64,000 nucleotides of DNA from Lineus longissimus. Taxonomy: Eukaryota; Nemertea; Pilidiophora; Heteronemertea; Lineidae. The position numbers and the translations under genes are program-made. Of the stretch, positions 1 to 9,744 are shown piece after piece. Location of the stretch: assembly GCF_910592395.1 (NCBI RefSeq), contig NC_088313.1, positions 6,204,501 through 6,268,500 on the forward strand, read 5' to 3'. The notes under the pieces are model-generated. The model saw nothing but the letters and a program-made list of their open reading frames with translations, made no database searches and was not told where the DNA came from. Numbering within the stretch: position 1 is the first letter of the stretch; each line of letters begins with the position of its first letter.

Positions 1-887
1 TAGGTTGGTAGTTTTTACTTTTTTTAAGATCAAAGATTCCATAAGGGGCTGCAGGGGTAAGGTCAGTCCATGTCCCAAGGGCGATTTCAGAAAATATCAG
101 TCGATTGCAATGATTTATTGCACTCTTGAAATTGAGTAACACACAAAATGCCTACTTACTGTATACACAATAATTTAATTCGGTATTGCGAAGATTATTC
201 CCCGCGAACATAAATCAAAACAAGGAAAATTCTAGGAAAACAACCACACAGTGACGAATTTCTGTGATTTTTTCAGAGTGATTAGCACCAATTCCATCGA
301 TCAGGAGAATATCGGAATTTTCTACAAAGATTTTTGGGATCCCATCGCGAACATTATTCCTCGCGAAATAGTCAGTGCAGGGCCAAATCGCGAAATCTTT
401 CCTCACAAAAATATTTGCGTATACGGTATCTAAAACGAAGATTCCTGATTTTTAGAGCAATAGATTAGAAATACGATGTAAACATCATTTTACCCTCAAG
501 GTTTACACCGGTGGTCAGTTCTTTCTCTGCCAGGTTTCAGTGTTTTAAAGATATAAAATGATTTTACCTAGCAATTGTAACATTTCAACTAAAATGTATT
601 CATGGTACATTTTCATTTGATACCAAGTATCAGCACTTTCTGAATTGGTCCACTAGTTTCTGAAATTGCACACTTGGGACTGGTACTGCCATGCATTGGA
701 TGACTGCTGTAAGTTCATGAACCACTACTTTGTCAAAGCCTTCAGCTGATTAAAACTAAAATCATTTGATTCTGGAGAAAAAAGGTATTAAATAGGGAAG
801 GCATGTGCCTACAGCAGCCCACCTGCAAAGTGCAAAGTGTCATGTATAACTCACTAGTAACTGCAACAATTCCTTGTTCTATTACAG
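1..887. other. Upstream non-coding sequence ending in a splice acceptor
   Basis: No supported gene is visible. The sequence is AT-rich and has no long open frame on either strand. It ends in a good 3' splice site: a pyrimidine-rich stretch and ATTACAG just before position 888. The stretch is therefore most likely intron, or intron plus 5' flank, of the gene that follows. Confidence 0.5.
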
Positions 888-888
888 G
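870..888 (+). promoter_or_regulatory. Splice acceptor before the transposase-USP exon
   Basis: TTCCTTGTTCTATTACAG is followed directly by codons in frame with the 1046-codon reading frame, adding 40 residues and two more HDEP-type repeats upstream of the first ATG. This is a canonical polypyrimidine-AG acceptor, so the exon probably begins at 888 rather than at 1008. Confidence 0.55.
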
Positions 889-1007
889 CTCAATATCACC
901 AAGGTAATCCAGACGTCCAAGGCAATGGGACAATTGATGGTCAACATGATGACGCTGATACTGCCACCCATGATGAACCAATCGGCACCGCCAGCCATGA
1001 TGAACCA

Positions 1008-4000
1008 ATGGACACCGCCAGCCATGATGAACCAATGGACACCGCCTCTTCTGATGATGAACCGGAGACTGCTGCTAACAACGACGTAGACTCTGAAACT
1101 GCCAGTCCCAACGATAGGCCTGGCCAAACCTCCAGCCGCAGTGAAAACAACACTGATGGAACATATGTTTATGGGGTATCAGACAGTTGCTATGATGCTG
1201 AGTTTCCAAGACATGAATGGCCTGAGAACCGACGACGGGACTGGAATCACATGCGAAAGCCATGGATGATGCCAGATTGGAAGCTAGAGAATCTCACAGG
1301 CATGAAAAAGGAACAGTTCTGGCTGCTTGTGTGGGAGCATCAGCAGGGGAGGACCCAGAAGTCAACCTGCCGTAGTTTGGATCCTTCTGCTAGAGTATTG
1401 TTGTATCGGCACAAAATGCGGAGTAACGTAGAGTTTCGTGATTTGGCTGCGTACTTTGATATAGGTCTGCCAACTGCCAATGACATTTTCTGGACTGAGT
1501 TGTGTGCTGACATTCTCAATAGCTCAAGCCTTCCATTGCAGTGGTTTGGTAACCTAAGTGACTCTGAGAAAAATGATGTTTACTCCAATATGAAAGGTCG
1601 AGAATCCCCCATCCATAGTGAGTTGCTGTCCTACTTTTCTGATCCAAAAGATGGTTCTTCAAGGATGCCTGTTGCTGCAAGCATGGATTCTAAAAAAGTG
1701 AAGGTGCAGAACTCAATGGATTATGAGCAACAGAAGGATTGTTATTATTCCAAAAAGGGAGGGCATTTCATAACCTTTTCTACTTTGGTGGATACTACAG
1801 GACATGTGGTTTTGACACTTCCTGTGGCTGCAGCAGCCACCCCAAGGTGTGGTGATAGCAATCTGTGTGGTGTTGAGTTGCAATTATGCGAAAGTCAGGC
1901 TGACAGTGAGGTCGCACCTCAGGGACTTCTGTCTCTCCTTCAAGGAACCTCGGACTACTTCGTGATACTCGCTGTGGACAAGGGGTACATCTATGTGCCA
2001 CATAATGTAAGCCAACAAAATGTGACAAATCTGAAGCAGTGGTGTTCTGAGAATGGTTGCAGGCTAATATGGCCTAGTGAGGGGGATGAGGATATTCTCC
2101 AAGTTGATCCAACAAGTGGTAAAATTGAGATGACGGCATCTCCCAGCGACCCTGTTCTCACAAAAAACAGCAAAATCATAGTTGGAAAGCTCAGATTCGG
2201 AGTAGAACAATTTCATGGAGCTATTGCTGATGAAAAAATCCTGGACATAATACCTTATCAGTTCCTCCAACCACTTGGAGAACAATTTTGCAACAAATAT
2301 GGTATACCTAATGATTATGTGAATTGTCCTCGTATCTACCTTATATGGCTAGCTGCAGTGTCACATTTCAATCAGTTCCATGCAAAATTCAACATAAAGT
2401 TCGTGGATGATCAGGAGCAGGTTCGCCTGGCGAAGCTGATTAAGCACCGACTCAACATCAGTAACTTCCTGCATGACCCCTCAGTCACTCTTCCTCCTCA
2501 TGTGCTGCAGTTCCCTTCTGCCAGGAGTATTCAGTGGAACAGTGTTGAAGTCGGAGACATTGGTCAACTCAGAGACCGCCTTGACTTGCCGGCTCTTAGT
2601 GCACAGCAGATATACGAATTCACTCTTGGACCGTACTTGGTTCGTAGGGGTTGTTCTTACATTACCCATTGTAAGCAACTCGAAATCGGTGCTCAAATGG
2701 GCCAATTCGAAAGTATTGCTGAATACTGGGACATGGCACGTGAACTTCCAGTTACCACCCGTGTTTACTTCACAAATGTCGATGAGATTCCGGATGGCTG
2801 GAACAATGAAACTTACTTCCAGTGGCCCGAGACAGGAGTGACCATCATAACGATGAAAATGCCATCGGCAAACAGGACGAACAGAAACCCGGGGAACATG
2901 AAACGGCCTCTAGTAGTGTTCACACAGAGTGGTTCACCGAGGAACAGCGAGTTGGAGAACTATCTAGGATTTACTGGGCCGCTACAGAGACTTTGTGGTT
3001 GGACTTGTGGGACAGCTGCCAAGAGGGACCTTGGCTCCCGTATGCTCACGTCAGATGCCCATGTAGCCGCACTTCTGATGATACTGTGTGCTGAGGAGAG
3101 GTTTCGGGATCCTGTAGTAAGAAAATGTCATCTAGCCGACCCAAAGCTGCCAGAACCCCTTCAGCCTCGCTACACTGCGCCAAGGGGTCGCACACCAGTT
3201 TTCCGTAGGACACAAAGACAACGCCCACCACAACAGAGCACAAGTCCCCAACAATCTGAGATCCCTGACACCCATGACTCTGAAGTGACCAACATTGCTG
3301 ATGTGGACAGGAATGATGAGCCCATGCCGCCCCAATATCCAGGATCACGACTGATCAATGACGCAAACATTTGCTACAGCAATGCTGTGCTCCAGTGTTT
3401 AAATCATGTGAATCTTGGCCAGCACATACAAGGTGATCAACCAAATCTTGTGGACAACACCTTTCTTGATATTTGTGCCAGGATGGCTGGACAGGGTGCA
3501 CCTTTCTCTGTCCAGGAACTCATTACCACTCTGAATACCACAATTGATGGGAGAGGGTATGTGCTAGGAGTATACCAGGATGCAGGAGAATTTCTAATGA
3601 GCTTGTTGGAAAAACTCAGTATACCTGAAGGAGTTCTCACTTCGTGGCCAGGGCAATTCCACTGCCCCCTGGGGCACATTGACTTACAGTTGGTGAGGGA
3701 TGGCACCGTGTTAAGGATTAACGTTCCACGTGGCCCCCAAGCAGTGTCACTTATCGATCTTTACCATGATCACTTTGCAAATTCAGGTATTCTCCAGGGT
3801 CACTGTCAATTCCAAGGACGAAATGGGAGAGTCTGTGAACGCCACTCGCAGGGGTTTCAGATCACTGTAGATGGACCTATAACTATAATCGAGGTCAACA
3901 GACGATCAGGCAATCAAAAGTGCATGACCAAGATTAGACCTCCAGAGGGAGGTACCCTAGATGGCAAGATAATTCAAGGCATCATGTGCCATTCTGGGGA

Positions 4001-4148
4001 CCAGTGCAATGTGGGCCACTGGTTCGCCTATCTAAGAGACCCCAACAACATCTGGTGGAGGATGGATGATGATAGGCAACCAGTGGCTGCATCACCTTGG
4101 GACCAACAAGGGAACAACTTTACCCTGAATGTTTTCTTTTTGGCCTAG
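1008..4148 (+). CDS. Harbinger-type DDE transposase / SWIM-like / USP deubiquitinase fusion
   Basis: One uninterrupted 1046-codon frame. The N-terminus is acidic and holds degenerate HDEP-x-x-TAS repeats. Residues about 120-170 look like a helix-turn-helix (DPSARVLLYRHKMRSN). Residues about 222-410 form a DDE_Tnp_4 (PIF/Harbinger, IS5-like) core with candidate catalytic D227 (MDSKK), D324 (AVDKGY) and E400 (FGVE), plus the YYSKKGGH signature. Residues 535-690 resemble the module that follows such transposases in invertebrate proteins. It ends in a degenerate SWIM-like finger (C663, W665, C667, H685). Residues 781-1046 are a USP/C19 protease domain: Cys box with C789 (INDANICYSNAVLQCL), QDAGEF at 857-862, and a His box with H1004 (GHWFAYLR) followed by acidic D1020-1022. 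The frame continues upstream to a splice acceptor at 887/888, so the real start may lie at 1008 or in an earlier exon. All key residues survive, which implies an active or domesticated gene. Ubiquitin cleavage is inferred from family; nothing here proves it. Confidence 0.85.
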   Translation: MDTASHDEPMDTASSDDEPETAANNDVDSETASPNDRPGQTSSRSENNTDGTYVYGVSDSCYDAEFPRHEWPENRRRDWNHMRKPWMMPDWKLENLTGMKKEQFWLLVWEHQQGRTQKSTCRSLDPSARVLLYRHKMRSNVEFRDLAAYFDIGLPTANDIFWTELCADILNSSSLPLQWFGNLSDSEKNDVYSNMKGRESPIHSELLSYFSDPKDGSSRMPVAASMDSKKVKVQNSMDYEQQKDCYYSKKGGHFITFSTLVDTTGHVVLTLPVAAAATPRCGDSNLCGVELQLCESQADSEVAPQGLLSLLQGTSDYFVILAVDKGYIYVPHNVSQQNVTNLKQWCSENGCRLIWPSEGDEDILQVDPTSGKIEMTASPSDPVLTKNSKIIVGKLRFGVEQFHGAIADEKILDIIPYQFLQPLGEQFCNKYGIPNDYVNCPRIYLIWLAAVSHFNQFHAKFNIKFVDDQEQVRLAKLIKHRLNISNFLHDPSVTLPPHVLQFPSARSIQWNSVEVGDIGQLRDRLDLPALSAQQIYEFTLGPYLVRRGCSYITHCKQLEIGAQMGQFESIAEYWDMARELPVTTRVYFTNVDEIPDGWNNETYFQWPETGVTIITMKMPSANRTNRNPGNMKRPLVVFTQSGSPRNSELENYLGFTGPLQRLCGWTCGTAAKRDLGSRMLTSDAHVAALLMILCAEERFRDPVVRKCHLADPKLPEPLQPRYTAPRGRTPVFRRTQRQRPPQQSTSPQQSEIPDTHDSEVTNIADVDRNDEPMPPQYPGSRLINDANICYSNAVLQCLNHVNLGQHIQGDQPNLVDNTFLDICARMAGQGAPFSVQELITTLNTTIDGRGYVLGVYQDAGEFLMSLLEKLSIPEGVLTSWPGQFHCPLGHIDLQLVRDGTVLRINVPRGPQAVSLIDLYHDHFANSGILQGHCQFQGRNGRVCERHSQGFQITVDGPITIIEVNRRSGNQKCMTKIRPPEGGTLDGKIIQGIMCHSGDQCNVGHWFAYLRDPNNIWWRMDDDRQPVAASPWDQQGNNFTLNVFFLA

Positions 4149-4385
4149 ACTATGTTCATAAAAGCAGTTTGACTAGATTCATATGATTCATATGATTCTG
4201 ACGTTCAATTTTTGGCCTAGACTGTGTTCATAGCATACTTTAGCTGGATTCAAGTCCTGGATTATTTGTTGTTCCATTGGATACTGAGGTGATTTGACGT
4301 TTGGCCTAGACTGTGTTCATAACGTACTTTGCTGGATTCAAGTCCTGGATTATCTTTTGTTCCTTTGGATTACTGGTGATTCTGA
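4135..4385 (+). repeat. Three tandem copies of a ~93-bp unit that starts at the stop codon
   Basis: The string TTTGGCCTAGACT(G/A)TGTTCATA occurs at about 4140, 4210 and 4302. It is followed in the last two copies by GGATTCAAGTCCTGGATTAT and further shared sequence. The first copy contains the last codons and stop of the fusion gene (FFLA-stop is TTTTTGGCCTAG). The 3' UTR therefore seems to have grown by duplication of the coding end. Confidence 0.75.
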
Positions 4386-4554
4386 CTGTGGATAAACTGA
4401 TGGGGATGTGACTGATGATTCCATTTATGGGCAGTTGATTGCAGATAGGTAGGACAACCTATACCATAAGTTTTATTCTCTAATAACCAGTGTCGTTTTT
4501 CAATTTCAGATGCGTTGCAGGCTTCACAGTAGTATATCAATAGCATGGCCAGAC

Positions 4555-4560
4555 AATAAA
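4555..4560 (+). terminator. Candidate polyadenylation signal
   Basis: AATAAA lies about 410 bp after the stop codon of the transposase-USP gene and is the first canonical hexamer on this strand after the repeats. A pyrimidine-AG just before it (TTTTTCAATTTCAG at about 4497-4510) could mark a small 3' UTR intron. Placement only; no transcript evidence. Confidence 0.4.
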
Positions 4561-6367
4561 TTCCTCGGGCAATTAGAAGAATAACAATGTTCAGATGACA
4601 ATTGCTAAAATAGTTTGGGTTTAATTTTGAAAGAATAATGTGTTAAATTAGATATGGGGTTATTTGTCACAAATAACACTTCCAGTGTATGTCTCAGAGG
4701 TAATCATCATTTCATTTGCCACACTTGACATCAGTGCCACCATTGGAGAAAAGATAAACAACTGGTCATAATCTGCCACCTCGCCCCAGGCAAAAATGAT
4801 TGATCGCACATGCGCACTTGGGATGTTTTCCTGGTTTGCAAATTCTGTCCGATTGTTTCTCTTTACTCCTATGGTGGCGCTGATGATGATTTTGGCAACC
4901 TCATGTAATCAAATCCATTTGTTGTTGAACTAAAAATGTATGCCTTGCACGGTTCAACACAAGTTCTGTTCATAGAAGAAAAAACAAACTACAATAATAA
5001 GCTATATCACACTGATCGGGGGGGGGGGGGGGAAAATCAAACCAGAAGGCCAAATGCTTGCTCTTTCCCTTATCATCTAAAGCATTCATTGCCATACAAA
5101 GTCCTCTTATTGGTGTGTTTGTCCCCTAAGTCCACTGGGTAGTTTTCACTGCATGCAGTTCATTGTGGTGGGTGCTTCACAATTGAGGGATTTCAAGCAT
5201 GCCTAGTATAGATGTGTTGACAGTAGGCTTATGAACACCAAACTATACTTTTCTCACAAATGAAATGGTACTGGTATCCGCTTTCATATTTGCCATTGGT
5301 TTCATTTGTTAGAAACACCCTGAAGAAAAAAAAGGCAACAGGAAGACTGGTGATATCCAGGGGAAAACCCAACTCTTATCTGTAGCAAATGCGATGAAAT
5401 GGTTCATTTTATTATCATTTCTTTTCTTTCTGATGTCCATTTGGATTTGATCACTTTTATAGACATCATTCATTCTCATTATGCCCTCTTGATGAAGAAC
5501 AAGTCATTTTTATGAAAGAGTAGGGCCATATTGAGATTCAATACATTTATTACGACATTTTTAGGAGCTAAAAGTAAAGAAAACTATTAGAAAGTTCATC
5601 AGCAGTAGGCCCAGGTAACTCAAACAATTGGCTTTTTGTGTCCTTCAATAGGAAAATGATGGCAGCTCAGCACATCTGCCATTCTATAGGCCTATGAACC
5701 CTAGGCCTTCATTGTTCACTGTGGCCATTGTTGTCCAGCACGCAGTGCACACCCCCACAGTTGAATGGTTCAATCTGCTGTGTTACAAACAGATTCATGT
5801 AATACCCAACTCGAAGTAATGAATGGCTATTTTTAAAATGGCTTGAGGAATTAATAGTTCATCTGAGGTCAACTCTCCCTTAAACGATGAATTTCAAAGT
5901 CATTTTTTGGGGTGTTTCTGATAATTATGAATCAAATTATTGGATTATTTGGAGCTCTCATGACCGGCACAACCCATTTCTGAAGTAATATTTAGAAAAT
6001 CATGGCATTTTCACAAGGCCTAATCAGTTCAATTGTTCTTTTGTCTTAGTTAATGACAAGTAAACGAATTGTCATTTCACCCAATATTAATCATTTTAAT
6101 CATTGTATCATCCCTGCAATTTTCAAATTCCTCGCTTTTTCCGTTTTCCCAAGGATCACAAAACTTGGTCACAAAACGAAAGTGAACATGCCCAAGTTAT
6201 AAAACCCGCGAAATTCAAAGTCGCTATTAACCCGGAATAAAACCCCGTAAAACGAAACCATTTTCCTCACACTTGGAATATTTGGCTTTATGTACAGATT
6301 GGGGTGTTTTCCTTTTTTGTCCAATGAATGAATGAATGAATGACCAAGACAACCCAGATATAGTATA
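4561..6367. other. Non-coding, no gene seen
   Basis: No protein frame with recognisable content. There is a run of twelve G near 5020-5032 and an (AATG)n stretch near 6325-6343. Confidence 0.5.
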
Positions 6368-6711
6368 TCAATTTGGCCAAATTTTTATTTGACAGATACC
6401 GGAAAGAAAAGGGGGCATAACCCCAAAATATATACATTTAATTAATTCAGCTCGGAAACCAGAAAATAAACAGTCACGTGACCCCATCTAGTCTGCATGA
6501 CACAATTCAGGTGGAGAAAAGGTCACGTGACCTAAGTGGTGTGTGACCTGCTGAGCCGCGAGAAAAGAGTGACGTAACGTCACCTGACCAGCGAGGGGTG
6601 CCCCAAACAAGTGGCAAAGCCACACCCCAGAGTTGGGAAGGAAGACTTTGGATGTGAACAAGGAATCTGTCAAATAAGCCCAAATACAAAAATGTTGACC
6701 AAATTGGATTG
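6368..6711. repeat. MITE-like element with long imperfect terminal inverted repeats
   Basis: The left end (6368-6396, CAATTTGGCCAAATTTTT then ATTTGACAGAT) is matched in reverse complement by 6664-6708 (ATCTGTCAAATAAG ... CCAAATTGG). The ~340-bp interior is non-coding and contains two full CACGTG palindromes in GTCACGTGACC context. This is the layout of a small non-autonomous DNA transposon. No clear target duplication was identified. Confidence 0.5.
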
Positions 6712-7551
6712 GGTATAGCTTACATGTAGAAGTACATGGTGTTGATGGCAAATTGCCAATTTACTACATACATAATTGTATCTAGTGTACATGAATTCTT
6801 ACTTGAGCAAGGTATTAGTTGACTGACTATAAGCAAATAAAAATACATGTAAAAGAATTTGATATGAAACTTTGACTGGAAGTTACCTAAGTAACTGACT
6901 GGAAGATACCAACAAGGCCCTGAAAAGGCCTAGCTAAGGTGGGCAAGAATGGCCCTCCTGCAAGTGGGACTGCCTGAGACAGATACTCCTTGTTAGAAGA
7001 CCATACTGCCCCTATAAAAATAAGTATGTAAAATATAATATGGAATGGATAGAGTTGGGAAATTACATAGATCAAATTGAATGGACCCGTTTGGAACCAC
7101 GAGAAGTGTCCCTAAAAGAGAGGTGTCCCCTAAGGGAGGTACACTGTACCTGTACTATACAGTTTAAATAGATATGAGACCCTGTGCTCCAAGACATAAA
7201 GAAACCGAGGACCCCCCCCCCCCCGCTTGAAGTACTGCCTGAAACAGATACCAAAGGCAAGAGGTCCCTGATAAAAGTGGGGTAAGTTTAAGTTACATAC
7301 ATATGTGCAGGTGTGGTGTATCCTCTCCCACTCTTAGTCCCGCGTGAGGCGGAGACTAAGGATACGAAAGGAAGAACATCACTTACATAGAGAAAATTGC
7401 AATTTAAACAGATGGCTGTACCAATTAGGAGTACAACTTTGAACAGAAAAAACCCAGATTATGTTGGCTGGCTGCCTGATACACACACATAAGTGGTAGT
7501 GTCGCGAGCCCCTGCATGAGACAGAGGGCCCGACACAAAAGTTGCGGTATA
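6712..7551. other. Non-coding sequence with a dispersed repeat and a small hairpin
   Basis: No gene. Positions about 7075-7150 (GTGTCCCTAAAAGAGAGGTG and flank) resemble the segment at 21031-21200, so a dispersed repeat is present here. TTAGTC..GCG and GCGG..GACTAA at about 7336-7361 form a short hairpin just outside the DIRS fossil. Confidence 0.45.
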
Positions 7552-7923
7552 TCAATTAATACGAATGTATTTACGAAAGGCGTCAGAAGACCATCGACCT
7601 AGCAGACGTATTTGAGTGTCTGACTTGCCTTGCCCTGCTGCTTCGCTACTAGCACTGATCCAAAATGAATGGCCTTTAAACCTGCTCGAGTCCAGGCCGC
7701 AGAAAGCCAATACAAGTTTCAACATGTGGTCAAAGTCCCTCCTGAGGAGGGGTGCACCGGACGGAGCCAAAAAGAGAGGCCCTGGAGTAGTCCTCCTAAG
7801 TGACAAATAATCTGTTAATGCTGCAATAGGGCAGGGTGCTGAACCTGAAGCGAGGTGTGTAAACTGCGGTCCTTGAGTCCTGCTGGACTTGAACCTCAAA
7901 AAGGAAATGGTGGCGTGCCGCAT
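7552..7923 (-). pseudogene. DIRS-type tyrosine recombinase, C-terminal half, inactivated
   Basis: The 123-codon frame ends with the conserved box of DIRS/Ngaro tyrosine recombinases: GHSF-x-I near residue 95, then LLGRWSSDAFRKYIR with the tyrosine nucleophile. The Arg of the usual HSFR (H-x-x-R) box is Trp (TGG; one C-to-T step from CGG), which should abolish catalysis. The N-terminal half of the recombinase is missing. It lies directly downstream of the RNase H remnant on the same strand, the normal DIRS order. It acted in integration of circular cDNA; this copy is dead. Confidence 0.75.
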
Positions 7924-7924
7924 T

Positions 7925-8320
7925 GACCTGAAACCGGGAAATCATATCCGGTAAGGTGTTAAGCTTCCCAGGGACGTGCTTGGCCCTGAAGCGGATATTA
8001 AGTTGTAGACAACGCAAAACAAGCTTACGAACCAAACACATAACCCGTTTATCCTTGGACGATTGCTTATTGATAATGTTGACAACGGCTTGGTTATCTG
8101 AGAGAAACACAATGCATTGGTTCTTCCAAAGGTGGCCCCATACAAACAGAGCGGCTACAATAGGGTAGAATTATAGAAAGGTGATGTGAAATGATTTCCA
8201 TCGTGAGGGCCATGCTCCAAATAACCAGTGGGAGGCAAAAATCGCCCCAAAACCCAGACTCCCAGCAGAGTCCATGACCTGGCTGCATCGTAACAACACT
8301 CCCGTGGGGTTGCGCCACTG
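7925..8320 (-). pseudogene. DIRS-type RNase H remnant
   Basis: Two overlapping frames together give a DIRS RNase H: DSAGSLGFGAIFASHWLFGA near 8245-8285, YPIVAALFVWGHLWKNQCI near 8110-8165, then FLSDNQAVVNIINKQSS and FRAKHVPG further on. A stop or frameshift separates the parts near 8175-8170. No reverse transcriptase precedes it, so the RT domain has been deleted between the Gag-like frame and this domain. Known DIRS elements run Gag, RT-RNase H, recombinase; here the RT is gone. Confidence 0.75.
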
Positions 8321-8321
8321 C

Positions 8322-8651
8322 ATTAATGCCCCCTCCAACGCCGACGTTTTGGCTGTCATTGCAGACATGATGTTGTCCTGCCATAAGGGTAACCATGGTC
8401 GACATCATGGTTTTAATTTCAGCAAACATGTCCGCCACTGATAGTACGCTTTGGGTACTACTGCTAGCATTGTCCGCCACCGAGGGGCCGTCTTGGCTAC
8501 CAGATGACATGGCGAGGGCATCGCTGGAGCCAGCCGCTGCTGGTATGTTTCTTCTCCTCCTAGCAGGCCTTGGCGCCTGGTTTCCTGTCGCAGGCATAGG
8601 GGCCGCCCGTTTCTTGCCCTTGGCTCTGGTGCCTTGCGGTTTCGCCGCCAT
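8322..8651 (-). pseudogene. Gag-like N-terminal protein of the DIRS element
   Basis: An open frame of about 110 codons beginning MAAKPQGTRAKGKKR: strongly basic, Ala/Pro/Ser rich, with an Arg cluster (RPARRRRN). It runs into the RNase H region in the wrong frame. This fits the first frame of DIRS/Ngaro elements by composition and position only; no conserved Gag motif is visible. The ATG sits two bases after a possible splice acceptor (CGTTTCAG). Confidence 0.5.
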
Positions 8652-8859
8652 ACCTGAAACGAGGGAGCGGAATCCAGAACCTTGCATAAAATAGAGGCGA
8701 AAACTCTTTGATGTGGCATACATGTAGATATGCAAAACAAAGAGCATAAATGCCTTAGAAGGCCAATAGGACCCAGGCTAAAGTATAATGTAAGATGTCC
8801 ATGGTGACAAAGAGCCACAGGAACGAAAACACCGCATGTTACAGCCGTGCCACAGAAAG

Positions 8860-9100
8860 TTAGCTCAGGGTGTCCAGGGGCAGGTTATGCCAAGAACACA
8901 AGAGCGCAATAAAAGATTTTTGCTCTGGGTGTCCAGGGGCAAAATATGCCTAGAACACAAGAGCGCAAAATTTGTATTGATTAATCCGACAGTGCTTCCA
9001 AGGGCCGAAGAAGCCAAGGATGTTACCATAAAAGGGATTAATAAATTGTTGGCTCAGGGTGTCCAGGGGCACCAAAGAACCAAGGACACAAGAGCCTAAT
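8860..9100. repeat. Tandem/interspersed repeats beside the DIRS fossil
   Basis: Three copies of GCTC(A/T)GGGTGTCCAGGGGCA, each followed after 15-20 bases by AACACAAGAGCG or a close variant, start near 8862, 8921 and 9052. The spacing is 60 and 130 bp. They could be the internal or terminal repeat arrays that DIRS-like elements carry, since they abut the Gag end of the fossil. Confidence 0.6.
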
Positions 9101-9255
9101 GTAATTTGAGACGAGGCAAGGGAAAATTAAACCATGCCAAGTGGGGGGTGCCTGAGGCGCCCTCTAATGTACAATAGATAGAGCAAAACCAGAGTAGCGC
9201 ATGAGACGCATACCCCAAAAGGCTACGCATCTGTACCTGGCCTACATGTATATTC

Positions 9256-9722
9256 CTAGCCGCGGGCTCCTACGGTACAAGATCTGACAGCACCCCGAAT
9301 GCTCCTGTAGAGTTTAAGATGACCCAGGTCATTGAGGTGGGTCCCGTCATGATGATGGACATGCTGTGTCGACCGTGATAGACCCTTGTGGCGCCAGAAG
9401 AAGACCGGCACTGTACCATTGGGGTTACAGAAATTACGGACGTATCCATTGGTCTGATGTATCCTGGCGTTGTAATCAGACACTGAAAGATGTCTGGTAC
9501 GGGTCCTTAGTCGTTGGATGAGTTGGCCGAAACCTTAGATAAGCCAGGTAATTCCCTGACATATTCATCAACCAACTCGGACACAGCATATGCCACATGC
9601 ATGGGCTGAGTACCCCAACCCATCTCATCCAAGTCATTCGATCCAATCTGTAGGAACAGAATGTTAGGCTGGAAAGCTCGTAAATTGCGCCATACAGCCT
9701 GATTCCTGGACAGAGATGACAC
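9256..9722 (-). pseudogene. SGNH hydrolase (esterase-like) remnant
   Basis: Two frames joined by one frameshift near 9540. The first contains the block III signature (ILFLQIGSNDLDEMGW). The second contains SDYNARIHQTN and the catalytic-dyad block DGTHLNDLGHLKLYRSIRGA, with the D-x-x-H residues present. SGNH esterase domains of this kind are carried by Ngaro/DIRS and some CR1/L2 retroelements, so this is probably mobile-element sequence. In transcription order it lies upstream of the DIRS Gag-like frame, so it may be the tail of a different copy. The block I (GDS) part is not seen. Confidence 0.65.
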
Positions 9723-9744
9723 GGTGCCCCCACTGATGTGATGC

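Noticed and set aside
5020-5032. Poly-G run as a G-quadruplex or regulatory tract
   Set aside because: A single homopolymer on its own; no surrounding structure supports a role.
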